A stretch of 46,920 bases of DNA. Source: Terribacillus saccharophilus. Lineage in GTDB: Bacteria; Bacillota; Bacilli; Bacillales; Amphibacillaceae. Positions within the stretch are counted from its first letter, which is position 1. Each line of letters starts with the position of its first letter. A program made the position numbers and the translations under genes. Shown here piece after piece: positions 28,060 to 35,419 of the stretch. The notes beneath the pieces were generated by a model. The model ran no database searches. It was not told where the DNA came from and saw nothing but the letters and a program-made list of their open reading frames with translations. The DNA lies in contig NZ_NPBJ01000008.1 of NCBI RefSeq assembly GCF_002272075.1, positions 1 to 46,920 on the forward strand, given 5' to 3'.

Positions 28060-29337
28060 CTATTGTCCAAGCATGCCTTCTGCTTGCGTTCTGAAACTTT
28101 CGGCAGCTTCTTCAGGAGCAAGCTGACCATAACTGATTTGTTCCGCTAATGTTTCTAATAATTCAATGACCTCTCCGGCACCAGCTGGATCTGGAGCTCC
28201 CATTGGAGAACTGTTTGTTTCAGCCCATTCCACATATTCAAAGACTTGCTTCTGTGCTTCAGAAACTTCATCTTTCAATGCTTCTTTTACTTCAGAAGAC
28301 CCTGGCACACCACGGTCGCCGAGAATCAATTTATTCGCTTCTACATCGTTCATAAAGAAATCCAAGAAGTCAGCAGCAGCTTCTTTTTGTTCGGAGTTTT
28401 GTGACACAGAGAAGAACATACCTGGCTTCAAATAAAGTCCATCAGACGTTCCAGGGCCCGGCATTGGCGCAATCTCAAGCGGCTTCTCAGCTACTTGCTT
28501 CAATCCTACGAACTGATTGGACCATTGAAAAATCCCTATTGCCTCTCCTTTTACAACCGGATCATCTTCAATCCCCGTTATTTGAGCAAGAGCATCTGGC
28601 GTTGGAGTTGCTCCTTTTTCCACTTGCTCTGCGATCATACTCCAGTAATCCACGAATAATTTATCATCATCATAACCCAAGCCACTGCCATCCTCCGCAT
28701 AAAGACGAGAGCCTTGGCTGCGAAGGTAATAATCGAAAAATACATCAGGTCTTAGATGTGTATCGAAAAAAGCGCCTTGCGCAACAGCTTTATCAGACAT
28801 GGTCTTATAATCGTCCCATGTCCAGTCTTCCGGAATTTCACTTCCAAGACCTAGTTCTTCCAATAACTCCGGATTGTAATGGAATCCAACCGCATTTACT
28901 CCCGTGTTCATTCCATAGATACCGTCATCTATTTTTCCGCCATTTACGTAATCCTCTGTCATATTGCTCGTGTCGATTTGTTCCCCTAAAAATGGAGTCA
29001 AATCAGCTAATTTATTTCCTTGCGCATATTGAGCAAGATAGGAAACGTCCATTTGTACGATATCCGGCAATTCATTTGCTGCCGCTTGAGGAGAAAGCTT
29101 CTGCCAATAATCATCCCAGCTCGCATACTCTGCATCTATCTGTACATTAGGATTTTGTTCCTCATACATCTCAATAACTTTCGTCGTATAATCATTTCGC
29201 GGCTGATCGCCCCACCAAGCAATTCGCAGCTTCACCTTACCATCATCTGAACCAGAACTGCTTCCCTCACTGCTACAAGCAGCAAGCAATAAAACCAAAA
29301 TCATTCCAAAAACTAACAGAAGCGATTTTCTTTTCAT
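28060..29337 (-). CDS. Extracellular sugar-binding lipoprotein (ABC importer)
   Basis: Family-1 solute-binding protein, 425 aa, anchored by a lipid. The signal peptide (1-20) ends in the lipobox LLAAC, and the mature chain begins CSSEGSS. Family features include LRIAWWGDQPR near the start, ELPDIVQMDVSYLAQYAQGNKLADLTPF (about 90-118) and FFSVSQNSEQKEAAADFLDFF (about 320), the usual hinge and closing region. The start is ATG 29337 with GGGGGG seven bases upstream. It is the first gene of the carbohydrate locus and follows a cre site. Ligand unknown; the esterase and lactonase suggest a substituted plant oligosaccharide. Confidence 0.93.
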   Translation of the reverse strand: MKRKSLLLVFGMILVLLLAACSSEGSSSGSDDGKVKLRIAWWGDQPRNDYTTKVIEMYEEQNPNVQIDAEYASWDDYWQKLSPQAAANELPDIVQMDVSYLAQYAQGNKLADLTPFLGEQIDTSNMTEDYVNGGKIDDGIYGMNTGVNAVGFHYNPELLEELGLGSEIPEDWTWDDYKTMSDKAVAQGAFFDTHLRPDVFFDYYLRSQGSRLYAEDGSGLGYDDDKLFVDYWSMIAEQVEKGATPTPDALAQITGIEDDPVVKGEAIGIFQWSNQFVGLKQVAEKPLEIAPMPGPGTSDGLYLKPGMFFSVSQNSEQKEAAADFLDFFMNDVEANKLILGDRGVPGSSEVKEALKDEVSEAQKQVFEYVEWAETNSSPMGAPDPAGAGEVIELLETLAEQISYGQLAPEEAAESFRTQAEGMLGQ

Positions 29338-29358
29338 GTTCAATCCCCCCAGCTCTAA

Positions 29359-29372
29359 TGTAAGCGATTACA
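29359..29372. promoter_or_regulatory. cre site (CcpA operator) before the sugar ABC operon
   Basis: TGTAAGCGATTACA fits the cre consensus TGWNANCGNTNWCA at every position and is symmetric around GCGA. It lies 22 bases upstream of the binding-protein start, a position where CcpA would repress transcription in glucose. Confidence 0.8.
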
Positions 29373-29541
29373 TTTATGATTTTACCAAAAGGATGGGAAT
29401 TAGGGATATATAGAAAACAGGGGTAAATGTTTAAAAAAACGTGTAAAACAGTCTCTATTTTTCAGTAATCTTCTTCGGTATGTAGTAGAGACTTCTTTTG
29501 CAATCTTGACATTGCCATTTATCATTACAATTATTTAAATC

Positions 29542-29574
29542 AAAAAAACTTCGAGCTAATTCAAAGCCTCGAAG
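29542..29574 (-). terminator. Terminator after the second MFS gene
   Basis: Stem CTTCGAG/CTCGAAG with seven T following on the minus strand, ten bases after the MFS stop. Just beyond it, 29452-29500 has a looser AGTCTCTA/TAGAGACT inverted repeat of unknown role. Confidence 0.85.
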
Positions 29575-29583
29575 CATTTTTAC

Positions 29584-30792
29584 TTATCTAACATGTTGGT
29601 TTCTCAGCTGCGGTTTAGTCAGCTTTTGATAACGATAGTATAGAAAAGCTGCAGCGACAATTCCAATGGTTGCCACTACACTATCAAAAATAAATATATG
29701 TTCCATATCACCTTTTTTAGCTATTAGTCCAGTTGCTATAGGTAAAACAACACTTGCTATACTAGAGGCAGTGGAAACAAACCCTGTAACAGCTCCCTTC
29801 TTCTTCCAGAAAAGCTGCGTCATCATTGAAATAGCCAGCTGTAAGATTCCTGCTGTCGAAAATCCCAGGAAAAAGCACGTTATACTTAAAACAAGCGGGG
29901 TATGGAAGCAAAGAATAACAGTGACAGCGATCAAAGTAATGATTGGATAAAGTAAAATCACCGTTACAGGCTTAAGAATCTTTTTCAACAGAATAGATAA
30001 TAAGAGAACGGAAATAAGCGAGCCGATACTATAATAGCTCAGCAACTCAACCGAATTTGATGCAGACATCCCAGCAACTTCTTGTCCATAGCTTGGTAAC
30101 CAAATTTGTGAAACCGTTAATAATGCGGTTGATGTAAAACCTATAATAATAAGAGCAATCCCTTCTTTCCAAAATTCGGGTTCAGTTAAGAATTGGCTTA
30201 CTTGAGAATTGTCTTCCAGCCCTGGTTGTCCAGCTTGAGTCTTAGGAATAGCAAAAAATAAAAAAATCATATTTACAATGTAAATAGCTGCTGGTACAAA
30301 AAAGGAAAATCCATAAAATAAATTATTTTCGGATAGAAATAAGATGATAAATGGCAGAATTGTAGCACCTAGCGATACAAACCCTTTTATCATGACACTT
30401 GCTGAGCTAGCAGATTTCGGAAACATCTCAGTGAGAGCTGGATATGTACCAGCATCCATAGCTGAATTTGAAATACCCGCAAATATCGCTAACACAATTG
30501 CTATCTCATAACTAGGTGAAAAGGGGATTCCTATCAAAAAGACGACCATCGCAATTGCGGAAACAATAATTAAAGGTTTCCTGCCGAACTTATCTGACAA
30601 TGCCCCTGCTATGCTGTAGCTTATCAATCTTCCTATACCTATTGCTGCAATCAAATAACTGACACCTGTAGCATCCGTATCCAATTGATTTGTTAATGAA
30701 GACATATTTGAAGCCAGGATAATATTTACCATACCTAATAGAAAGTAATTAATATACATCCCAAATGCCGATATAAAGTATTGATATTTCAT
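29584..30792 (-). CDS. MFS transporter, paralogue of the one at 32876
   Basis: Major facilitator of 402 aa with 12 predicted membrane segments. The loop-2 signature is GALSDKFGRKPLI (about 62-74), and the loop-8 region is short. It is clearly related to the other MFS protein in this cluster: both share a GMYxNxFxLGMVNIIxASNMSSLT start and an NSAMDxGTYPALTExFPKSA stretch around 110-130. The cluster contains aroE and aroD, so shikimate, quinate or a related ring acid is the likely substrate (inference). A strong terminator separates it from aroE, so it may have its own weak promoter or receive read-through. Confidence 0.88.
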   Translation of the reverse strand: MKYQYFISAFGMYINYFLLGMVNIILASNMSSLTNQLDTDATGVSYLIAAIGIGRLISYSIAGALSDKFGRKPLIIVSAIAMVVFLIGIPFSPSYEIAIVLAIFAGISNSAMDAGTYPALTEMFPKSASSASVMIKGFVSLGATILPFIILFLSENNLFYGFSFFVPAAIYIVNMIFLFFAIPKTQAGQPGLEDNSQVSQFLTEPEFWKEGIALIIIGFTSTALLTVSQIWLPSYGQEVAGMSASNSVELLSYYSIGSLISVLLLSILLKKILKPVTVILLYPIITLIAVTVILCFHTPLVLSITCFFLGFSTAGILQLAISMMTQLFWKKKGAVTGFVSTASSIASVVLPIATGLIAKKGDMEHIFIFDSVVATIGIVAAAFLYYRYQKLTKPQLRNQHVR

Positions 30793-30894
30793 TAGTTTCC
30801 CCCCGCAATGTAAAACATCCTGCTACTGCTATTGTTCTCCCCATAGAAAAATACAGTAAAAAAAGGTATCCTATATCATCAAGATAAGAATCCT

Positions 30895-30940
30895 CAAAAA
30901 AAACTAAGAAAAACATGGAGTGATCTCCTGTTTTTCTTAG
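30895..30940 (-). terminator. Strong terminator between aroE and the second MFS gene
   Basis: Twelve-bp outer stem CTAAGAAAAACA/TGTTTTTCTTAG plus inner GGAG/CTCC with a TGAT loop and one bulge, then eight T on the minus strand. About 120 bases separate it from the aroE stop. Confidence 0.92.
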
Positions 30941-30964
30941 CCCGATCCTTCATTCATTACTTAG

Positions 30965-30986
30965 ATGTGAACTATACAATTCACAT
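30965..30986. promoter_or_regulatory. Palindrome ATGTGAA/TTCACAT downstream of aroE
   Basis: Seven-base half-sites separated by eight bases. It resembles Crp/Fnr or Rex half-sites, but the spacing is wrong for either. It sits between aroE and the terminator, where an operator is not expected, so the role is unknown. Confidence 0.25.
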
Positions 30987-31063
30987 TATAAAACGAAAAA
31001 GCAATCTTATTTAATGGTATTATCTCCACTATAATTTTATTTACTAGTACTTAATAGTAACAT

Positions 31064-31960
31064 TTATTCAAACATAATTTTTTTAATTTCTTCTTTTGGC
31101 ATTTCTTCTCCAGAAAATAGCTTAAATCCTAATGCACCTTGTCCTAACATCATACCCAAACCATTGATGATTGTCGCACCAGCTTCTTCTGCCTGGGTTA
31201 ACAACTTAGATTTTGCTGGATTATAAACAACGTCTGTTACAACTAAACCTTTACGCAAAACATCTAATTTATCATCCAGTATACTTAAATGATCTAAAGG
31301 TTTCATCCCTAGACTTGTCCCATTTGCTAGTATTGCACTTTCTGCTACTTCACGACTAAATGCCTCTTTATCCTCTAACGGAAAAATGTTTGCTTTTACA
31401 TCATAATCCTTCATGTCATTGTTGATTTTCTCAACATTCAATTCAGCTTGGTGGAAATATTGGTCATTGCGAGCAAAAATACTAATTTCAGAAATTCCAG
31501 CAAGAGCCAATTCGATTGCGATTGGTGTTGCTGCTCCACCTGATCCTACAAGGGTTACCTTTTTCCCTTGTAAATCAATTCCATGTTCTTTAAGGTTGTT
31601 AACATAGCCTTTTCCATCCGTGTTATAACCAATTAATTTGCCATATCTATTGACGACTGTATTGACAGCTCCAATATATTTAGCACTCTCATCTAATTCA
31701 TCTAAATATTGAATGACTTCCATTTTATTTGGCATCGATACGTTAAAACCTGCCACATCGAGAGCTTTCATTCCTTCTACAGCTTTTTCCAGTGTTTCAT
31801 TGCCCACTTCAAATGCTAGGTATGCGTAATTTAAACCCTTTAATGTATATCCTAAATTATGCATTCTTGGTGACAAACTGTGTCCGATTGGTGTAGCAAG
31901 TAATCCAACTAATTTTGTTTTCCCATCAATTTTCTCTAAGTTATTTTCAAAGTTTTCCAT
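31064..31960 (-). CDS. aroE: Shikimate (quinate/shikimate) dehydrogenase
   Basis: NAD(P)-dependent interconversion of 3-dehydroshikimate and shikimate, and in some members of quinate. The chain is 298 aa, like YdiB-type enzymes and longer than biosynthetic AroE (~275). Motifs are LLATPIGHSLSPRMHN (substrate serines, about 19-34), GFNVSMPNK with the catalytic lysine (about 72-80), GAVNTVVNR, YNTDGKGYV, Rossmann VGSGGAATPIAIEL (about 139-152), NGTSLGM and NGLGMMLGQGALGF near the end. Location beside a type I dehydroquinase and two MFS transporters suggests a dispensable, possibly catabolic copy rather than the housekeeping gene. GGGAGA precedes the ATG. Confidence 0.92.
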   Translation of the reverse strand: MENFENNLEKIDGKTKLVGLLATPIGHSLSPRMHNLGYTLKGLNYAYLAFEVGNETLEKAVEGMKALDVAGFNVSMPNKMEVIQYLDELDESAKYIGAVNTVVNRYGKLIGYNTDGKGYVNNLKEHGIDLQGKKVTLVGSGGAATPIAIELALAGISEISIFARNDQYFHQAELNVEKINNDMKDYDVKANIFPLEDKEAFSREVAESAILANGTSLGMKPLDHLSILDDKLDVLRKGLVVTDVVYNPAKSKLLTQAEEAGATIINGLGMMLGQGALGFKLFSGEEMPKEEIKKIMFE

Positions 31961-32058
31961 GTTAAAATCTCCCTTATTGAATTTTCTATATAAATATCAT
32001 TCTAATAAATAACCTTACTTCGCATTAAAATGAGTAAGAATAGCCATACCAACTGACA

Positions 32059-32811
32059 TTAACTAATTACTTCTAATACATTTCTTAATTGGTCAACAGG
32101 AATTTGACCTGGTGCAGATGCTTCTATGCCGGCACCAAATGTACAAGCAGAACCAAATACTGAACCTGCTAAGCGGCTAACTAGGCCTGTACCAGACATA
32201 GACATGGTAATAAACGGTCGATCCGCATAGATTGTTTTCATTGTATTTGTAGCCTCTAATAATACTAGAACATCCTCTGCACTTTGGGGCATAACAGCAA
32301 TTTTCGGTATGTCAGCACCAAACTCTTGCATTTTGCGAAGACGATAAATTATTTCTTCTTTAGGTGGAGTCTTATGGAAATCATGATTACACATGATGAC
32401 ATAAACACCATTTTCCTTCGCTAGCTTCACTGTTGCTTTGACTTCGGATTCTGCAAAAAACAATTCAACATCAACAAGGTCTATCTGCTTCGTTTGAATA
32501 GCTGTATGCAGCAATTCAAAATAATAACGATCTGTAATTTCTTTATTACCACCTTCTTTAAAACTTCTAAAAGTGAAAAGAAGAAGTGTATCTGGCAAAA
32601 CGTTTCTAAGTTTTGTAATCATATTTGAAACAGCTTCTAAGCTTTCGACATGCTCATAGCAATCTACTCGCCATTCAACAATATCCGGCTTCGAGAATTT
32701 TACCGTTTCAACTTCTTGAAGTATTTGTTCCTCTTTAGTCGCTACTAATGGAACAATAATTTTTGGAGTACCTTCTCCAATTGTGGTGTTTTTAATTGTA
32801 ACTGTCTTCAC
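32059..32811 (-). CDS. aroD: Type I 3-dehydroquinate dehydratase
   Basis: Schiff-base class I dehydroquinase, 250 aa, interconverting 3-dehydroquinate and 3-dehydroshikimate. It shows KPDIVEWRVDCYEH (about 42-55), FTFRSFKEGG, the active-site histidine in VIMCNHDFHKTP (about 143), the Schiff-base lysine in ADIPKIAVMP (about 170) and the closing SAPGQIPVDQL. The start is GTG with GGAGG eight bases upstream. It lies 98 bases upstream of aroE and 64 bases after the first MFS gene, probably one transcript. The pair covers the two central steps between quinate, dehydroquinate, dehydroshikimate and shikimate. Confidence 0.95.
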   Translation of the reverse strand: MKTVTIKNTTIGEGTPKIIVPLVATKEEQILQEVETVKFSKPDIVEWRVDCYEHVESLEAVSNMITKLRNVLPDTLLLFTFRSFKEGGNKEITDRYYFELLHTAIQTKQIDLVDVELFFAESEVKATVKLAKENGVYVIMCNHDFHKTPPKEEIIYRLRKMQEFGADIPKIAVMPQSAEDVLVLLEATNTMKTIYADRPFITMSMSGTGLVSRLAGSVFGSACTFGAGIEASAPGQIPVDQLRNVLEVIS

Positions 32812-32875
32812 TTTGTGATCCTCCTACTAAAATCTTTCAATCATATTAAATTTAAAACTTTTGCTTTTTAATGAC

Positions 32876-34069
32876 TCAACCTTTTCTTGTCAAAAGATTA
32901 AATCGATACATCACTACCAATGCCGCCAAAATTTCTACCACAGCAATGGCCACTTCAAGCCAGATAATTGCAGTAATGCTAGTCGTATCAGCCATCACAC
33001 CGGTTAAAGCCGGTAAAGAAATAACTGCTATACTGCCCGATGTTGAAATAATCCCCGTCATCGTGCCCTTTTTCTGCCAGAATAATTGCGTGATTACCGT
33101 AATGGCTAACTGCAGTACTCCAGAAATAGATAAACCGACAAAGAAAGCACTGATGATTGCTACACTTAATGAGTTTACTGATAAAAGAACAATCAAAGAA
33201 ATAACTGTAATAATCGGGTATACAATCATAATTGTCACAGGGCGAACCTTTTTCAGTGCAACAGCTAGCAAAATAACAGAAACAAAAGCTCCTGTACTAT
33301 AATAGCTAAGCATTGTTACGGATTCCGTATTAGTCATACCTAATACTTCTTGACCTAAAGTAGGTAGCCACAATGGCGCGATCATGATTAATCCTAAAGA
33401 GGTAAAGCCAATAACGATAAGGGCAAGTCCTTCCACCCAAAATTTCGGCTGAGATAAAAATACGTTTTCCTCAGATTGTTTCGTACTTCCGTTATCAGAT
33501 TCTGCATTTTTATGGTTCGGAAATCTTGCAATAAGGATTAAGACCAACGCAATAACTGTTACGATTGCAGGAATATAAAATGAAAATTTATAGCTCATAT
33601 TATTAGTAGCTAAAAAAGTAATAAATATTGGAAGCAGGATTGCCCCAACAGAATTAGATGCTTTTGCTAGAACATTGGCTGTTCCTGCAGACTTTGGAAA
33701 AGACTCAGTAAGGGCTGGATATGTCCCTGAATCCATCGCTGAGTTTGCAATTCCCATCAACACGGCCAAAACAAAGGCTATTTGATAATTAGGCGCCATA
33801 GGAAATCCGATTAAGAATATGGCCATTAAAATACTTGAAAAAGCAACTAATGGTTTTCTACCTAATTTGTCTGATAGATATCCATTTAAAGCATAAGTAA
33901 GAAGCTTCCCAATTCCGAAAGCAGATAAAAGAAGACTGATTCCTGAAGTAGTGGTATTCAATTGTTCTGTTAAACTGCTCATATTTGATGCAAATATTAT
34001 ATTAACCATTCCTAATATGAAAAAGTTAAGATACATTCCACCTGCTGCAGTTATATATGGACTTTTCAT
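32876..34069 (-). CDS. MFS transporter for a shikimate-type substrate (first of the cluster)
   Basis: Major facilitator of ~397 aa with 12 predicted segments and the loop-2 motif GYLSDKLGRKPLV. It is paralogous to the protein at 29584 (common start region, NSAMDSGTYPALTESFPKSAGTA, QLAITVITQLFWQKKG). The start at 34069 (MKSPYITAAGGMYLNF) aligns with the paralogue's start and has GGAG eight bases upstream; the ATG at 34108 would add 13 residues. It is first in the MFS-aroD-aroE order and lies downstream of the tandem repeat array. Uptake of shikimate, quinate or a similar compound is inferred from context. Confidence 0.87.
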   Translation of the reverse strand: MKSPYITAAGGMYLNFFILGMVNIIFASNMSSLTEQLNTTTSGISLLLSAFGIGKLLTYALNGYLSDKLGRKPLVAFSSILMAIFLIGFPMAPNYQIAFVLAVLMGIANSAMDSGTYPALTESFPKSAGTANVLAKASNSVGAILLPIFITFLATNNMSYKFSFYIPAIVTVIALVLILIARFPNHKNAESDNGSTKQSEENVFLSQPKFWVEGLALIVIGFTSLGLIMIAPLWLPTLGQEVLGMTNTESVTMLSYYSTGAFVSVILLAVALKKVRPVTIMIVYPIITVISLIVLLSVNSLSVAIISAFFVGLSISGVLQLAITVITQLFWQKKGTMTGIISTSGSIAVISLPALTGVMADTTSITAIIWLEVAIAVVEILAALVVMYRFNLLTRKG

Positions 34070-34107
34070 AAAAAAATTCTCCATTCCCTCTATAAAAGTA
34101 TTAAACA

Positions 34108-34146
34108 TTAAATTAGTACAAGTGTTTGTCCTTCAATCCTGTTCAT
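34108..34146 (-). CDS. Possible 12-residue leader peptide
   Basis: A short ORF (MNRIEGQTLVLI) with a good AGGTGG site six bases upstream. Its stop overlaps the in-frame ATG of the MFS reading frame at 34108 as TAATG. It could couple translation to the MFS gene. No regulatory hairpin or repeated codon was seen, so this rests on signals alone. Confidence 0.3.
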   Translation of the reverse strand: MNRIEGQTLVLI

Positions 34147-34291
34147 CAACCGCCACCTCTCAATAAGCACTGATTACTCATTTCCTTGGTTATGTTCCAT
34201 CAGTAACCACTTCTTATATTTAATATGGCTTTAACCTTGAGTTATTAATTTAATCAGTTCTCCGTACACTCATGCAGTTACATGTATTAAA

Positions 34292-34311
34292 TTAGTATAT
34301 CGTTCTACTAA
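34292..34311. promoter_or_regulatory. Candidate LacI-family operator, copy 1 of 5
   Basis: Most symmetric copy: half-sites TTAGTATATC and GTTCTACTAA around a central CG. Related copies are at 34398-34417, 34505-34524, 34612-34631 and 34717-34736. LacI/GalR operators usually centre on CG, and a LacI-family gene lies 0.6 kb away; binding is inferred, not shown. Confidence 0.4.
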
Positions 34312-34810
34312 TAGTGTAAGATAACCCACATTTGATTTTCCCAATATATTCGCAGCATAGTGACAACTACTACTGTATCTACAACACATCTTTTATTTTG
34401 GTATATCGTTCTACTAATAGTTCAAGGTACCTCACACATTTGGTCTTCTCAATGTATTCGGAGCATAGTGACAACTACTACTGTATCTACAACACATCTT
34501 TTATTTGGTATATCGTTCTACTAATAGTGCAGAGTACCTCACACATCTAGCCTTCGCATTATATTGGAGTTTCAGTGACGACTACAGCTGTATCTATAAC
34601 ACATCTTTTATTTGGTATATCGTTCTACTAATAGTTCAAGGTGTCTCACACATCTAGCCTTCGCATTATATTGTAGTTTTAGTGACGACTACAGCTTGAT
34701 CTACCACATCTTTTATTTGGTATATCGTTCTACTAATGGTGCAGAGTACCTCACGCACTTGGCCTTCGCATTATATTGGAGCAAAGTGACAACTCTTACT
34801 GTCACAGTAA
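34292..34810. repeat. Five tandem ~107-bp direct repeats with operator-like palindromes
   Basis: Units begin at 34292, 34398, 34505, 34612 and 34717 (periods 106, 107, 107, 105); the fifth is shortened and diverges after ~34795. Each begins with a 20-base, CG-centred imperfect palindrome: TTAGTATATCGTTCTACTAA in the first, TTGGTATATCGTTCTACTAA in the other four, with eight (copy 1) or seven (copies 2-5) of ten positions symmetric. The remainder contains CTCACACAT, GTGACAACTAC and ACACATCTTTTATT blocks. No gene fits; open frames across it are repeat-encoded and have no ribosome sites. The fifth unit ends in a perfect palindrome TTACTGTCACAGTAA (34796-34810). It lies between the MFS-aro cluster and a lacI-type gene. 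Confidence 0.9.
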
Positions 34811-35100
34811 CATAAAAAAAAATCTTCAATGTTGGAATATGGTGCAATTAATTCTTTTCTTTTATAACACTTTTAAAAGTCGTTACTTGGAAAAGATACA
34901 TATAGGCATTGAAATTAAAATATGCAGTAATTACGTATACCTCATCATATTGAGAAGTATATTAAAACATTTTTCTACTCCATCTATTCCACTTATTTTT
35001 TTATTAATCTGCGCAGTAAATAAACTAAAATAAGTGTGCCTCAGCTATTATACTGCTACACTAAAATTGTGTCAAACCCATGAATTCACTTTATAACACA
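34811..35100. other. AT-rich gene-free stretch
   Basis: No gene, terminator or clear promoter is seen. A plus-strand frame near 34840-35033 has no ribosome binding site and an improbable composition, so it is not annotated. Confidence 0.6.
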
Positions 35101-35116
35101 TGTGATTTTATTCACA
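35101..35116. promoter_or_regulatory. Crp/Fnr-family-type palindrome upstream of lacI
   Basis: TGTGATTTTATTCACA is a perfect match to TGTGA-N6-TCACA, the site bound by Fnr/ArcR-type regulators in bacilli. It ends seven bases before a TTGACA element (35124-35129), a position suited to an activator. Confidence 0.5.
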
Positions 35117-35123
35117 ATTTACT

Positions 35124-35129
35124 TGACAG
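35124..35129 (+). promoter_or_regulatory. Possible -35 element upstream of lacI
   Basis: A perfect TTGACA, but the hexamer 17 bases downstream (ACAATG) is a poor -10. If active, the promoter would give a ~260-nt leader to the regulator gene and may depend on an activator. Confidence 0.35.
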
Positions 35130-35183
35130 GTATCAAATGTATTAAACAATGTATTCAATCTTTTCGTTAAATATATAGATATA

Positions 35184-35268
35184 GAGGCACAGCCCATACC
35201 TAGAAAGTATAAAGGTTAAAGCAAATAAATCTTAACCTGTGCTGCAATGGAATGACCCGTTATTGTAG
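35184..35268 (+). ncRNA. Possible structured leader RNA (three-way junction)
   Basis: Complementary segments nest as a three-way junction: GCACAG (35187-35192) with CTGTGC (35237-35242), ATAC with GTAT (35196-35210) and GGTTAA with TTAACC (35214-35237). A weaker CAAT/ATTG hairpin follows. I do not recognise a riboswitch family. The base-pair count is small, so chance is possible. Confidence 0.3.
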
Positions 35269-35419
35269 GTTATATAAAAAAAAGGTACTATTAAGAGAGA
35301 AAACATTATTGGAGAAATCCTGCGTCTTTTCAAAAGGAAAAATTATATGCAATGCATGATTTGCGATAATTAGTTTTCTTTTAAGAAATTAAAATTCTAT
35401 TCAAGATGGTGATTCAACA

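Noticed and set aside
28401-29150. 249-codon plus-strand frame opposite the binding-protein gene
   Set aside because: Antisense to a clear solute-binding-protein gene; composition (many H, S, P, Q) is typical of a complement reading.
30965-30986. Fnr or Rex operator downstream of aroE
   Set aside because: Half-site spacing fits neither family and the position is 3' of the gene; kept only as an unexplained palindrome.
34292-34810. CRISPR array
   Set aside because: The repeated unit is the whole ~107 bp; there are no short repeats alternating with unrelated spacers, and no cas gene.
34332-34815. Plus-strand frames of 67-72 codons with repeated peptides
   Set aside because: They arise from the tandem DNA repeat, have no ribosome binding sites, and the frame changes with repeat length.
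34776-35033. 85-codon plus-strand frame
   Set aside because: AT-rich by composition, no Shine-Dalgarno site, no recognisable protein features.
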